DNA from: Bacteroidetes bacterium UBA2664
GTDB taxonomy: Bacteria > Bacteroidota > Rhodothermia > Balneolales > Balneolaceae
Length of the DNA: 54,841 nt
NCBI GenBank assembly: GCA_002359315.1
Contig: DEMS01000017.1
Coordinates: 1-54,841, forward strand
Direction of reading: 5' to 3'
Made by a program: the position numbers and the translations under genes. Positions 8,455 through 18,342 of this stretch are shown one piece after another. How positions within the stretch are numbered: the first letter of the stretch is position 1; the number at the start of each line of letters is the position of its first letter. Below the pieces are notes generated by a model. The model worked only from the letters and a program-made list of their open reading frames with translations, made no database searches and was not told the DNA's origin.

Positions 8455-9381
8455 ATGAATGACTTAAGTACTTCTTCAAATCGAATTTTGCAATCCTGGG
8501 TGGATCGGAATGGATTTTCACACTGGGCGATAGCAATGCTTTGGCTTCTGGTAGCACTCATTCTATTTCAGGTGGGTGCCGGTATCTTTGTTGTATTGAT
8601 GCTCTTTGCAACAGAAGGGGTCATTAGTCAGGCCGAAATAGCAGATTTAATCGTTTCAAGAGTAGATCTGCTATTTATTGCGAATTCAATAGGCCAAATT
8701 CTCTTCATCGGTTTGGCAACGTTCATTGTTGTCAATTTAAATCGGGCAGAAGAGTCAAAGCTTAGTTTTTTGCGGCTAAAATGGTTTGATAACACTCTTA
8801 AATACACTATTTACAGCTGCATTCTCATCGTAGTTGTGCAGCCGGTTGTGATCTATCTGGGGTTTTTAAACTCAATCCTACCCATACCCGACTGGCTGAA
8901 TTTGGCACAAGAAGGACAGTACGAAATGATTCTTAATTTTCTAATGACAGAGGGAGTGATTTTTTATGCCTTAATCGCCATCGCTGTTATTCCCTCTATT
9001 TGTGAGGAGATACTTTTTCGGGGCTATATTTTAAGAGCGTTTGAAAAAAGCTGGGGAATCATAATCGCTATTCTGGTATCCGGACTTCTTTTTGGTTTAT
9101 TCCACCTTCAAGCAGCAAACCTATTGCCACTTGCGGCGTTAGGTGTGGTATTGGCAGTTATGACCTGGTTAAGTGGATCCATCTGGCCTGCAATATTTGC
9201 ACATTTTGTCAATAATGGGGTGGCGGTCATTGTAGGTATAAATTTTCCGGAGCTGTTTTTCCAGGATATCAGTTATGAAAATCTACCTCCCATTTGGTTT
9301 CTCATTGTCAGTATTGTATTGACTTGTTTAATTATTTATGCAATGTTGAAGAGCAAAACCGAATCAGAAATTCTTATATAG
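8455..9381 (+). CDS. CPBP family intramembrane glutamic endopeptidase
   Basis: An integral membrane protease of the CAAX/Rce1-like CPBP (Abi) family. Over 308 residues it has about eight hydrophobic segments. The active-site motifs are all present: EEILFRGY with Glu184, Glu185 and Arg189; LFHLQ with His217; and HFVNN near residue 252. Targets of bacterial members are mostly unknown. It is embedded in the same tight cluster as DUF2085, DUF4199 and DUF2007 genes upstream of cdsA, which suggests an envelope housekeeping role rather than bacteriocin immunity; that is inference. Confidence 0.85.
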   Translation: MNDLSTSSNRILQSWVDRNGFSHWAIAMLWLLVALILFQVGAGIFVVLMLFATEGVISQAEIADLIVSRVDLLFIANSIGQILFIGLATFIVVNLNRAEESKLSFLRLKWFDNTLKYTIYSCILIVVVQPVVIYLGFLNSILPIPDWLNLAQEGQYEMILNFLMTEGVIFYALIAIAVIPSICEEILFRGYILRAFEKSWGIIIAILVSGLLFGLFHLQAANLLPLAALGVVLAVMTWLSGSIWPAIFAHFVNNGVAVIVGINFPELFFQDISYENLPPIWFLIVSIVLTCLIIYAMLKSKTESEILI

Positions 9382-9406
9382 AATTACCTGTATCTGATTA
9401 CTTTGA

Positions 9407-9733
9407 ATGGTAACTTTATGGACCACAAATGAATCGTCTATGTTAAAAGGATCAGAGCCAAATAAAATTGATAATTGGATATGTCTGCTCGAAAGAGGAA
9501 CAGAGTATGAAGTTCAACTGATCAAAAGTTACCTGGATAATTTAGGAATACCCTGTAATGTACTCTCAAAAAGAGATTCCTCTTTTACACAAAATTTTGG
9601 TGAATTATCCATGGTTTATCTATATGTACCGAAAAAATTTGAGAAATCTGCAAGAAAAGCGTTGGATGCATTGAATGAAGAGATGGAGAGTGATCATTCC
9701 AATGATTCCGAAATAACCGGTAATGAAACCTGA
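9407..9733 (+). CDS. DUF2007 domain protein
   Basis: A 108-residue soluble protein. Residues about 28-94 match the DUF2007 (putative signal-transducing) fold: a strand-helix-strand with LLERGTEYEVQLIKSYLDNLGI, then VLSKRDSSF and VYLYVPKKFEKSARKAL. It lacks membrane segments and has an acidic tail. The function of the family is not established. Two in-frame Met codons occur (residues 1 and 12), so the first eleven residues may not be translated. It ends five bases before cdsA. Confidence 0.7.
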   Translation: MVTLWTTNESSMLKGSEPNKIDNWICLLERGTEYEVQLIKSYLDNLGIPCNVLSKRDSSFTQNFGELSMVYLYVPKKFEKSARKALDALNEEMESDHSNDSEITGNET

Positions 9734-9738
9734 ATCTA

Positions 9739-10548
9739 TTGAGTGAACTAAAAACAAGGGTTCTTATCGCGATACCATTGGCAATCCTGGTACTGGGTAT
9801 TACATGGCTTGGTGGGCTCTTTTTTGAGTTGTTATTTGGAGCGATTGCTCTAATTACCATTTGGGAGGTTCACAGATTGTTAAAAATGGCCGGATCTGAA
9901 GGGTTTTTCTATCTCTCCATTCTAATTGCAGCAACGATTTGGAATGCCCCCCTGCTTCCATATTATGTCGTATCCACATTGGCAATCATCATCCTTTTGA
10001 TTTCTGTGGGTACTGTGATTGGTACAAAAAATAATTTTAAAGAGCGATGGTTTAGTACACTATTCACCGGTATTTATGCCCCTGTAGGATTTTTAATGAT
10101 GGTTCATATTCGAAATTTAGGTATTGAATCAGAAGGGTTATGGTTAACGCTCACTCTTTTTTTGATGATCTGGGGCAATGATATTTTCGCATATTTTGGA
10201 GGCAAAACATTTGGCAAAAGGCCGCTTGCTCCTAAAATAAGTCCCAAGAAAACATGGGAAGGGTTTTGGTGGGGTTTTGCAGGTTCAGCGGTGGGTTTTT
10301 TAATCGTCTTTCTATTGGCAAATCCATACCCTCTCTCAATATGGAGTATTGTCCCTGCTGTATTGATCATCAGTATCATGGGTCCGCTTGGCGATATCAC
10401 AGCCAGCAGTTTAAAACGAAGGGCGAATGTAAAAGATTCCTCTTCAATATTGCCGGGTCACGGTGGATTTTTTGATAGATTTGACTCATTAATACTCTCG
10501 GCTCCATTCCTGTTTTTCTTTTTCTTCTACATGTTGAGGATTTATTAA
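9739..10548 (+). CDS. cdsA: phosphatidate cytidylyltransferase
   Basis: Converts phosphatidic acid and CTP to CDP-diacylglycerol, the precursor of membrane phospholipids. The start is a TTG five bases after the preceding stop. The 269-residue protein has about seven to eight membrane helices and the C-terminal family signature: SSLKRRANVKDSS followed by LPGHGGFFDRFDS (about 223-250), with the acidic residues that bind the metal ions. It is the last gene of the small-envelope-protein cluster. Confidence 0.94.
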   Translation: MSELKTRVLIAIPLAILVLGITWLGGLFFELLFGAIALITIWEVHRLLKMAGSEGFFYLSILIAATIWNAPLLPYYVVSTLAIIILLISVGTVIGTKNNFKERWFSTLFTGIYAPVGFLMMVHIRNLGIESEGLWLTLTLFLMIWGNDIFAYFGGKTFGKRPLAPKISPKKTWEGFWWGFAGSAVGFLIVFLLANPYPLSIWSIVPAVLIISIMGPLGDITASSLKRRANVKDSSSILPGHGGFFDRFDSLILSAPFLFFFFFYMLRIY

Positions 10549-10596
10549 GGCTCATCTGTTGTTATCATATGAAAATCACCAAAGAACGATCATTTT

Positions 10597-11502
10597 ATGG
10601 AGTCTAAAAAAATATTGATTACGGGCGGTACCGGCTTTATAGGCTCATATTTGTCCGATCAGTTACTTAAGCAAGGGCATTATCTAACCATCATCACCCG
10701 CTCTCCGGGCCGATATAGTGAAGAGCAAGCTAAAAATATGCAATATGTTGGCTGGGATGATGATCTCATAGATGTAGTGAACCGTTGTGACTACATAATC
10801 AATCTGGCCGGAGAGAGTTTATTTGGGCAGCGATGGACAAATGAAGTCAAGAGTTCCATTTATGATAGCCGGATATTGACTACGCGAAAACTAGTCACAT
10901 TAATTAAAAAAGCAGATAAAAAACCGGAATTATTTATATCTGCTTCTGCTGTCGGTATCTATGATGATAACGGGGATAAAATTCTGGATGAATCGAGTCC
11001 GCCGGGATCCGATTTTTTGGCAGAGGTTTGTAAAGATTGGGAGAATGAAGCTTTAAAAGCGTCCGAATATGGAGTTAGAGTAGCAATTCCCCGATTCGGA
11101 ATTGTACTTGAAGAGAACGGCGGTATGATGGAGAAAATGTTACTTCCTTTTAAAATGTTTGTGGGCGGACCGATCGGCAGCGGGAACCAATATATACCCT
11201 GGGTTCATATGAATGACTTATGTAAAGCAATCCTATTCCCAATTGAAAATCATGAATTGCAAGGCCCATATAATGTATGTTCACCAGAGCCTCAACCCAT
11301 GGATGTATTTGCTGATACTCTTGGGAAAGTAATGAATAGGCCTTCCTTTTTTAAGGTACCGGAGAGTCTATTGAAACTTGTTTTGGGAGAGGCTGCACAA
11401 CCGGTTTTAGGAAGCCTAAGGGTTCAGCCGAAAGTGCTGCAAATCTCCGGGTTTGAATTTGAATTTGAAGATCTGGAAGAGGCAATAGCTGATATTATCT
11501 GA
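10597..11502 (+). CDS. TIGR01777-type SDR epimerase
   Basis: An NAD(P)-dependent extended short-chain dehydrogenase homologue of the YfcH/SDR39U1 group. It opens with the Rossmann motif GGTGFIGSYLSDQLL, followed by NLAGESLFGQRW and DSRILTTRKLV, which are hallmarks of the TIGR01777 family, and ends in a DUF1731-like domain (about 250-299). SASAVGIYDD replaces the usual YxxxK neighbourhood. The substrate is unknown. It faces the downstream lipoprotein gene, 41 bases away; the convergent gap holds only an AT-rich stretch. Confidence 0.88.
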   Translation: MESKKILITGGTGFIGSYLSDQLLKQGHYLTIITRSPGRYSEEQAKNMQYVGWDDDLIDVVNRCDYIINLAGESLFGQRWTNEVKSSIYDSRILTTRKLVTLIKKADKKPELFISASAVGIYDDNGDKILDESSPPGSDFLAEVCKDWENEALKASEYGVRVAIPRFGIVLEENGGMMEKMLLPFKMFVGGPIGSGNQYIPWVHMNDLCKAILFPIENHELQGPYNVCSPEPQPMDVFADTLGKVMNRPSFFKVPESLLKLVLGEAAQPVLGSLRVQPKVLQISGFEFEFEDLEEAIADII

Positions 11503-11543
11503 CATCCGGCAGAAGATGTAAAAATAATAAAATCCTAAAAATA

Positions 11544-14222
11544 TTACTCCCCTTCAGAGGCGTTTTCGAGACGTGTTGAGTATATCGTCCAGCTTTGGAT
11601 TCCATTACGGGTTAGAGCAATGATCTCCATATTTCCATCTCCAAAGTAATCACTGATAACCGGATGACTCATTCCGGTCGTTGGCAGATCTAAATGTCGC
11701 TGGCCACTTAAAATATCCCACGCGTAAATACGCCCGAAATCAGCCAGTGCTACAAGGTCTTGTCTGTCATCCCCATTGATATCAAGAATGATGGGCCTGT
11801 GAGTTTCTGATGAGGGTTGACCTAATGATTTGGTAAATACCAACTCACCATTCGGTTGATATAAGAATATTGATCCGTTCGATGATTGCAATACAATCAA
11901 ATTATTACGGACAAGTTCTGTTCCATTTAAGTTTCTGTATAATACTTGAGCCTGACTTGGGGTGACATTCAGGCTGCTATTAGATACAGTTAGTGATTGA
12001 ACTTCCAATGATTCGGATTGTAGAGTTGTTGAAAGTGAGTCTGAAAATAGCGGCTGAAGCCCCACTGAGTATAGATTCCCGTCAAGACCTGCACCTAAAA
12101 TGTGATTTTCAAATTTTTCAGGTCTGCCCTGCATTTGAGATGGTAGAAACTGCGGATATCCTGTTCTTCGAAGCCCATTTACATACCATCCATGCAGTGT
12201 ATTTTCCGCAAATACAAATAATGACTTTGTACCATTCAGTTCGGTTATCAACGGGGCAAATCGAACAACCGAATTTGTACTCTGTGGCCAGCCGTTGATC
12301 GCCTGACCACGGGCATTCAGGATATGGATATTTCTGTCGGCTGTGGCAAGAATCAGTTCGGCTACACCATTTCCCGTAAAGTCCATTACTGTTAAAGGGG
12401 TTGTTATCTCTTCACCAACAGAAACAGGGAAGTTGGGTAACAGATCACCGCTTCGATTCCAGGCATATACTTTGTCGCCGGCAGCCTGCATAATTACATT
12501 TTGATTGTTGCCATACCAATCATACACAACCGGGGAACCAATCGGTATATCATCATTTGTTGATGTTTTTACAACGGCTGTACCGTCGGATGCAAGAATG
12601 AAGACGGAACTGTTAACTGTAGAAAAAACAATTTCCTCTCGAACACTACCCGATAAGTTAGCAAAAACAGGTTTTCCGGTCAGATCTGTATCACCAATTG
12701 GGAAGGTCCACTGCTCTTGATTAGGGCGCTCTGACATTTCACGCTCAAAATTAGAAAAGGTGATTTCTAGTTCATTTCCACCGGGCTGCAACCGAGTTGC
12801 AATAACGAAATCATCCAAATTACTGATTACTCTGTTGAGATAATTTTGGGGAAAGAGCCAGGGTTGAATATAAAGGCTAAATCGTGGGGAATTCATGTAA
12901 AAAATTGAACTGAGTGAGCCACCCAGTGAGTTTCTGACTTTGGTATAATCGTCATTATAAAACATAACCCTTCTGCGTTCAGAGTCGCCGCCAACACTCT
13001 CAGCCAAACCCTTTCTTTGGGCTATTGATATGACTTGATCGTAAAGCGTCAGATAGAAATTTTCCATTGTATTCAATTCAGATCCAAATACTTTCCCAAG
13101 TATTTGGCTATCGATGGAGTACGTATTGTTATCTCTGATGATCAAATTCCGCTCAGTGAGATTATCTAAAAAATTCCTGATAGACGTAGGGTTATTAACC
13201 GATCTCAAAAAAAGATATTCACTGCTACTGGTAGGCCCCGACTCTGCAAATGCAACAAATGCTACTTCATCACCAAGATCTTGTTGCAGGGCCTCAATGG
13301 TGCCTGAATTGCTTTCCAAAAACTGATCTGTTTCATGATTAAGTTCAAAATCTACTTCAAAGAACGCACCCGGATCTAATCTAAAAATGGAAAAGGCCGC
13401 TGCACTAATCGGGATAAACCGATCCAATATAAAATCTTGTGGGGTTGAACTGACAGATTCTAACAGGGTTGATTTCTCTCTTTGAAGTTGCATAGAACCT
13501 GCAAATTGCCAATTCCAATCACTATTTTCATTTTGATTAAGCTGGAAAACAGCAGGAGAAGATCCCTGAAAAATATCATTTAGAAATGGCCTGAATGTTA
13601 CTTGTGCCAACTGTTTTGTCCATGTATCCAAAGCAGGGATATTCAGTATAAATGCCCCATTTGATAAATCCTGTTGAGTTATGTTAAGGTTGTTTTCTTC
13701 ACCATGAAGGGTTCGGAGAGCACTTTCAATAGCTAAACTTGATTCAGAGAATAGGGTATAATTTCCTATTTCAACCCAAAAAAGAACTCTATCCGCCATG
13801 AAAAATTTTTCAATTGTAGTTCCTAAAAATTCATACTGATTTTGTTCAAAATCTCTTTGATAGAGTGCGGTTAATCGAGATTTCAGCCCGGAGATTTGAT
13901 TTGTTATCCACAGAGGCTGCCAGTCATTGGATGTATCGGGATAAAGGAGAAGAGCGTTAACGATGATTTGTGATTCGCTGTTTTCCTGAACATTTGTAAC
14001 GATTTGGAATGCAGATGGCGTGATATCATCCAGAAGCGGAAGATATTGTGCCGTTAAAAATTCGTTCAGAGATTGATTGTTTTCCGGTACAATGACAGCC
14101 AAGACAGATTCGGGAACCAAGTCAACCCATTGATCTGTTGATGTACGGCCACATGAGACAGTTACAAAGAATAACACCCATAAAGGAATATTTTTTACAG
14201 TAAAGATTTGTTTAACGAGCAC
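11544..14222 (-). CDS. large putative lipoprotein with C-terminal propeller-like repeats
   Basis: I do not recognise a named family for this 892-residue protein. It starts with a signal segment ending VTVSCGR, a plausible lipoprotein cleavage site (Cys24), so it is probably anchored in the envelope. Residues about 30-510 form one unrecognised domain with alternating strands and helices, resembling DUF3352-type surface proteins. From about 520 to the end it has short beta repeats, some with acidic loops such as DFTGNG, DINGDDRQD and DYFGDGN that look like FG-GAP/VCBS calcium-loop repeats, plus phrases such as KVYAWNRSG and IYAWDILSGQ typical of PQQ-type propeller blades. It is transcribed divergently from the BatA-like gene. 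Confidence 0.55.
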   Translation of the reverse strand: MLVKQIFTVKNIPLWVLFFVTVSCGRTSTDQWVDLVPESVLAVIVPENNQSLNEFLTAQYLPLLDDITPSAFQIVTNVQENSESQIIVNALLLYPDTSNDWQPLWITNQISGLKSRLTALYQRDFEQNQYEFLGTTIEKFFMADRVLFWVEIGNYTLFSESSLAIESALRTLHGEENNLNITQQDLSNGAFILNIPALDTWTKQLAQVTFRPFLNDIFQGSSPAVFQLNQNENSDWNWQFAGSMQLQREKSTLLESVSSTPQDFILDRFIPISAAAFSIFRLDPGAFFEVDFELNHETDQFLESNSGTIEALQQDLGDEVAFVAFAESGPTSSSEYLFLRSVNNPTSIRNFLDNLTERNLIIRDNNTYSIDSQILGKVFGSELNTMENFYLTLYDQVISIAQRKGLAESVGGDSERRRVMFYNDDYTKVRNSLGGSLSSIFYMNSPRFSLYIQPWLFPQNYLNRVISNLDDFVIATRLQPGGNELEITFSNFEREMSERPNQEQWTFPIGDTDLTGKPVFANLSGSVREEIVFSTVNSSVFILASDGTAVVKTSTNDDIPIGSPVVYDWYGNNQNVIMQAAGDKVYAWNRSGDLLPNFPVSVGEEITTPLTVMDFTGNGVAELILATADRNIHILNARGQAINGWPQSTNSVVRFAPLITELNGTKSLFVFAENTLHGWYVNGLRRTGYPQFLPSQMQGRPEKFENHILGAGLDGNLYSVGLQPLFSDSLSTTLQSESLEVQSLTVSNSSLNVTPSQAQVLYRNLNGTELVRNNLIVLQSSNGSIFLYQPNGELVFTKSLGQPSSETHRPIILDINGDDRQDLVALADFGRIYAWDILSGQRHLDLPTTGMSHPVISDYFGDGNMEIIALTRNGIQSWTIYSTRLENASEGE

Positions 14223-14275
14223 CTGATTTTAAATAATATGTTTGATATGGAATGGTTATTCAAGTAGCTTAACAG

Positions 14276-14292
14276 ACATTTTGCGAAAATGT
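14276..14292. promoter_or_regulatory. palindrome in the divergent promoter region
   Basis: ACATTTT (14276-14282) and AAAATGT (14286-14292) form a perfect inverted repeat around GCG in the 110-base gap between the lipoprotein gene and the BatA-like gene. It could be an operator shared by both or simply an RNA hairpin. A TATGTTTG match to the Bacteroidota -7 element lies at 14237-14244 on the plus strand, without a clear -33 partner. Confidence 0.3.
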
Positions 14293-14332
14293 TTCAAGCA
14301 GTGATGCATCTAAGGTAAAAACTTTTAGACTA

Positions 14333-16447
14333 ATGAGCTTTCTAAATCCGATTTTTTTATTCGCTTTGCTAACGGTTGCGGTACCGTTACTTATATATCT
14401 GCTGAATATCAGAAAGCCAAAAAAAATCAGATTTTCAACCCTGGCTTTTTTTGAATCACTCAAAACAACTGCCTTGAAGCGTATAAAAATCAAGAGATGG
14501 CTGTTGTTGGCGATAAGATGCACTGCTATTTTAGTATTGGTATTGGCAGTTTCCAGGCCATTTTTACCACCGGAGATCGGATGGGGGGCAAACAATGAAC
14601 CAAAAGTTGTCGCCATTATTATTGACAATGGCCCAAAGATGGATCAAATAACTCGTGAAGGGCCGTATCTGGAGCAGGCTATTGGAATAGCTGAAACGGT
14701 GATCGACATGTTAGGAAGGGATGATCGCGTTACATTGGATGTGACACATGGTACCGGTATGAATACACCGCTATTGGGCGGACGCTCAATCAGATCTTTG
14801 TTGAATGATATTGAGGTTAGCAATGCCGGAAACTATTCAGATGTCAGGATAAAAGAGTTGGCAAATCGATTGATTCAGGAGAATGAACCGAATAAGATGA
14901 TCTACTTTATTACAGAAGCCGGTCTATCAATGAAAAGTAAATTGGAGGCTCTGTCTGAGGAAGAATTTGAAAATATATTCTTACAAATTGTGAAAGTAGA
15001 AGGTTCAGATGCCGTAAATATCGGTTTTGAACGGGTGGCACTTGAAACGTCTGTTGGAGGACAATCGGATCTCCGGCAGTTGCGAGTGGTTGTAAGGAAT
15101 TATGGGTCGCGCTCTGCGAGTAACGCTTTTATAAGCCTAATCATGGACGACGAACTTGTAACACAACAATCCTTTACTGCAGACAGTGAATCTTCTACAG
15201 AATTTGTGTTTGAAATACCTTCATCGGAAAATCAATTTAGTGCAGTTGAACTATTGATTGAAGGGGATGATCTGGTATTTGATAACAGATATTATGCTTC
15301 TATTAAATCACCAGATATTAAAAACATTCTTGTTCTCCATGAGGATATAAATTCTGAAGGCGCTATGAGCAGTTATCTAAGGCCGATGCTGGAAGTTGCA
15401 GCTGAGGATGAAACAAGATTCCAGATAGAGTTTAGAGAGATTGAGAGTGTTCAGGTATCAGATATAAGTGAGTATGATGCGATCGTATTAGATGCATTAA
15501 GAACCATCCCGGACTATCTGAGTCAGCCGCTATTGGATCGGGTTCAAGAGGGTGCGGGACTGCTATTAATACCCGCTGCTACAGGGAGTTTAAATAACTA
15601 TAATCGATTAATCGGTTTTAGCGGATCATCCGGATATTTGAATATTATTGGCAGTTATGGATCATTTGATTCGGTCGATCGAATGGCTGTTCCATCGGAC
15701 GGACATCCTGTCATCGACAGATTATTTGACAGATCTGATGATGAAGAGCTGAGGTTGAATTTGCCGGAACTTTTTTACTATTTCGAAATTTCGCCATCGG
15801 ATAGATCAACGGATTACGCAATTTTGAATACCAGAACGGGCAGTCCGCTTTTGATGGAATCAAGGATTGGCAATGGATCTATAATATACTCAGCTATTGG
15901 AACTGATCCGGGATGGTCAAACTTTCCAATTAAACCTTTTTTTGCACCGCTTTTCTTTAGAACTATCGATTACCTGGCAAGTGGAGAAACAGCTTCGCTC
16001 AATGTTCACTATTTGGGCAGTGAATTCAACTATATGAGCGAACAAAGTGTAGATATTATTGAATTTGAAAAAGATAGCGAAACGATCCTGCCTGAACTTA
16101 GACAAACTCTATCCGGGTCGGAGGTCAGGTATTCAGGAGTTGAGTGGCGACCGGGATGGTTATATCTGAAAACTTCCGGCCGTAATATACTATTTGGCGT
16201 AAATCAAGACACAATGGAATCGAATTTGAATACGTTAGAATTAGCAGATCTCACAGTGATCGTTAATGAGTCTTTCCAAAATGTCAGAGCTGTTCAATCA
16301 AGGCCGGATCAAACGCAATTTTCAGAAGATCTTGAAATGGCTTCATTTGGAAAGGAAATTTGGTATTGGTTTGTTATCATTGCCATCATTTTGTTACTAT
16401 TGGAGTCAATCGTGTCTAGATCCTTTAAAGCTGAAACACTGAAATGA
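14333..16447 (+). CDS. BatA-type membrane protein with degenerate VWA domain
   Basis: A 704-residue inner membrane protein. The first 80 residues are a clear BatA/aerotolerance N-terminal module: MSFLNPIFLFAL, a first helix (7-25), the basic LNIRKPKKIRFSTLAFF segment, and a second helix (56-75). The following von Willebrand-like domain has D98-N-G-P-K102 where the metal site (MIDAS) should read D-x-S-x-S, so metal binding is probably lost. The middle (about 300-540) has a glutamine-amidotransferase-like character (ILVLHED, YDAIVLDAL), and one more helix lies at about 677-695. It overlaps the next gene by four bases. Its role is inferred only from family: envelope complexes in Bacteroidota. 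Confidence 0.75.
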   Translation: MSFLNPIFLFALLTVAVPLLIYLLNIRKPKKIRFSTLAFFESLKTTALKRIKIKRWLLLAIRCTAILVLVLAVSRPFLPPEIGWGANNEPKVVAIIIDNGPKMDQITREGPYLEQAIGIAETVIDMLGRDDRVTLDVTHGTGMNTPLLGGRSIRSLLNDIEVSNAGNYSDVRIKELANRLIQENEPNKMIYFITEAGLSMKSKLEALSEEEFENIFLQIVKVEGSDAVNIGFERVALETSVGGQSDLRQLRVVVRNYGSRSASNAFISLIMDDELVTQQSFTADSESSTEFVFEIPSSENQFSAVELLIEGDDLVFDNRYYASIKSPDIKNILVLHEDINSEGAMSSYLRPMLEVAAEDETRFQIEFREIESVQVSDISEYDAIVLDALRTIPDYLSQPLLDRVQEGAGLLLIPAATGSLNNYNRLIGFSGSSGYLNIIGSYGSFDSVDRMAVPSDGHPVIDRLFDRSDDEELRLNLPELFYYFEISPSDRSTDYAILNTRTGSPLLMESRIGNGSIIYSAIGTDPGWSNFPIKPFFAPLFFRTIDYLASGETASLNVHYLGSEFNYMSEQSVDIIEFEKDSETILPELRQTLSGSEVRYSGVEWRPGWLYLKTSGRNILFGVNQDTMESNLNTLELADLTVIVNESFQNVRAVQSRPDQTQFSEDLEMASFGKEIWYWFVIIAIILLLLESIVSRSFKAETLK

Positions 16448-17031
16448 ACTTATCGACCGATATTCATAGTCTTTTTGTGCTGCTATTAGCACTATTTACA
16501 ATGGGGGCTACTTTTTTAGCGGCGTATACGGTTGCAAATGCATTGCGGCTGAGGAATATTCGTATTAGTTGGAAATCCGGTAAATTATTAGGCGGCCCGC
16601 TATTTTCGACTCTGTTTTTAGGATTTTTAGCAGCTGTAACATTTGTCGTCTACAGTAATCAGGTTGAACAGTATTATACAATAATCGGTTGTTATCTTTG
16701 GATGGGAATCTGTTGGTTTACGTCCAGTTATTTCACTGCGAAGTCCTATATAACGGATCATGGAATCGTTAAGAACATTAATGATCCTTCGCAAACCATA
16801 GCCTGGCATCAAATCAATGATTATGTTGAAAAACCATCTTCAAAAGGATCGGATTATGTCTTCATCTATAGAGAACACAACCATAAATGGGATCAGAATC
16901 GATTAATCCGGCTTGAACTTTTTGTTCCAGATCGGCGCACGTTAAAATTTGACAAAATTGTAGCACTGAAAATTGGCAGAATTGTGACGCCGGTTGTCGA
17001 TTCCGAGTTTGATTTCAAATCATTTAAATAA
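16444..17031 (+). CDS. unrecognised small membrane protein
   Basis: A 195-residue protein with three hydrophobic segments (about 9-32, 48-70, 76-96) followed by a soluble part of about 95 residues, rich in strands, that resembles a membrane-attached PH-like domain (TDHGIVKNI, IAWHQINDYVEK, LELFVPDRRTLKFD). DUF5673-type proteins have this layout but I cannot confirm membership. Its start overlaps the stop of the BatA-like gene (ATGA), so translation is coupled. It may be an accessory subunit of that protein. Confidence 0.6.
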   Translation: MNLSTDIHSLFVLLLALFTMGATFLAAYTVANALRLRNIRISWKSGKLLGGPLFSTLFLGFLAAVTFVVYSNQVEQYYTIIGCYLWMGICWFTSSYFTAKSYITDHGIVKNINDPSQTIAWHQINDYVEKPSSKGSDYVFIYREHNHKWDQNRLIRLELFVPDRRTLKFDKIVALKIGRIVTPVVDSEFDFKSFK

Positions 17032-17054
17032 AAGGGATAGGAACCCCACCCAAT

Positions 17055-18341
17055 TTGTTAGAAGATATCAGAAAACCCACTCTTGAGAAAGAGAGAGCCA
17101 TATTAGTTGGAATTTTTGGACCTGATACACCAAGATGGCTTGCAGAGGAGTATCTGGAAGAATTAATGTTATTGAGTGACACAGCGGGAGCTGATACTGC
17201 TGAGAAAGTATTGCAAAACCGTCCTCATCCAGACCCGACAACCTATATAGGAAAGGGTAAACTTCATCAGCTTAAGCAGTTAGTGGCCGAGAAAGAAGCA
17301 GATATTTTAATTTTTGATGATGAGTTGTCCGCGACCCAAATCAGAAATATTGAAAAAATCACAAAAGTAAAAGTCTTAGACCGAAGTGGATTAATCCTTG
17401 ATATTTTTGCCTCAAGGGCAAAAACCGCTGCGGCAAAAACTCAGGTCGAGCTTGCACAACTGCAATATCTATTACCCAGGCTGACCCGCTTCTGGACTCA
17501 CCTTTCCAGACAAAAAGGGGGAATCGGGACAAAGGGTCCGGGTGAAACACAGATTGAAACGGACAGGCGTCTGATTGGGAAACGAATATCAACTTTAAAG
17601 GAGAAGCTTGAAAAACTAGACCGGCAGCGAACCACGCAGCGAAAAGGCCGGGAGAGTCTTACCAGGGTATCATTGATCGGTTATACAAATGCCGGTAAAT
17701 CAACACTAATGAATACATTGACCGAATCAAACGTTCTGGCTGAGGATAGGTTATTTGCAACGCTTGATTCTACCGTTCGCAGAATGCAGATGGCAAATCA
17801 TGAAGTGCTGCTTTCTGATACCGTTGGTTTTATCCGAAAACTTCCTCACGGTCTGATTGAAAGTTTTAAATCAACACTGGATGAAGTAAGAGATGCAGAT
17901 GTTCTCCTGCATATAGTAGATGCCAGTAACCGCCTTGTCAATGATTATATTAAGGTTGTTGAAGATACACTCAAAGAACTTGGGATGAACAACCCGAAAA
18001 AAATATTGGTTTTCAATAAGATCGATGCCATTGATCCTGAAAAACTGATCAATCTTAAACGAGAATTTCCCGGCGCACTCTACGTTTCGGCCTATCGGGG
18101 GATCGGTTTAGAAAAACTTCAAGACAGACTTGAAAAGATTATAGAAGAGAAGTACGTTGAGTTTGACTATCGAATACCAATGTCTCATTATAAAGCGGTG
18201 GCTTATTTACATGAAGTAGGAATTGTCGATACAGAACATTATGATGGAAACTACGTATCAATAAAAGGCAGCGTAACAAAAGAGGATAAAGAGCGATTTA
18301 AATCGATGTTATCTGATATAGAACCTTTGATCAAAAATTGA
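17055..18341 (+). CDS. hflX: GTPase HflX, ribosome-associated
   Basis: A cytoplasmic GTPase that splits stalled 70S ribosomes under stress. At 428 residues it has the N-terminal HflX domain with YIGKGKL and the GGIGTKGPGETQIETDRR segment, a linker helix pair, and the G domain with Walker A in GYTNAGKST, DTVGFIRKLP for switch II, and NKID as the G4 motif. The start is TTG, the only start codon in frame after the previous gene. The CBS-domain gene follows after one base. Confidence 0.94.
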   Translation: MLEDIRKPTLEKERAILVGIFGPDTPRWLAEEYLEELMLLSDTAGADTAEKVLQNRPHPDPTTYIGKGKLHQLKQLVAEKEADILIFDDELSATQIRNIEKITKVKVLDRSGLILDIFASRAKTAAAKTQVELAQLQYLLPRLTRFWTHLSRQKGGIGTKGPGETQIETDRRLIGKRISTLKEKLEKLDRQRTTQRKGRESLTRVSLIGYTNAGKSTLMNTLTESNVLAEDRLFATLDSTVRRMQMANHEVLLSDTVGFIRKLPHGLIESFKSTLDEVRDADVLLHIVDASNRLVNDYIKVVEDTLKELGMNNPKKILVFNKIDAIDPEKLINLKREFPGALYVSAYRGIGLEKLQDRLEKIIEEKYVEFDYRIPMSHYKAVAYLHEVGIVDTEHYDGNYVSIKGSVTKEDKERFKSMLSDIEPLIKN

Positions 18342-18342
18342 G

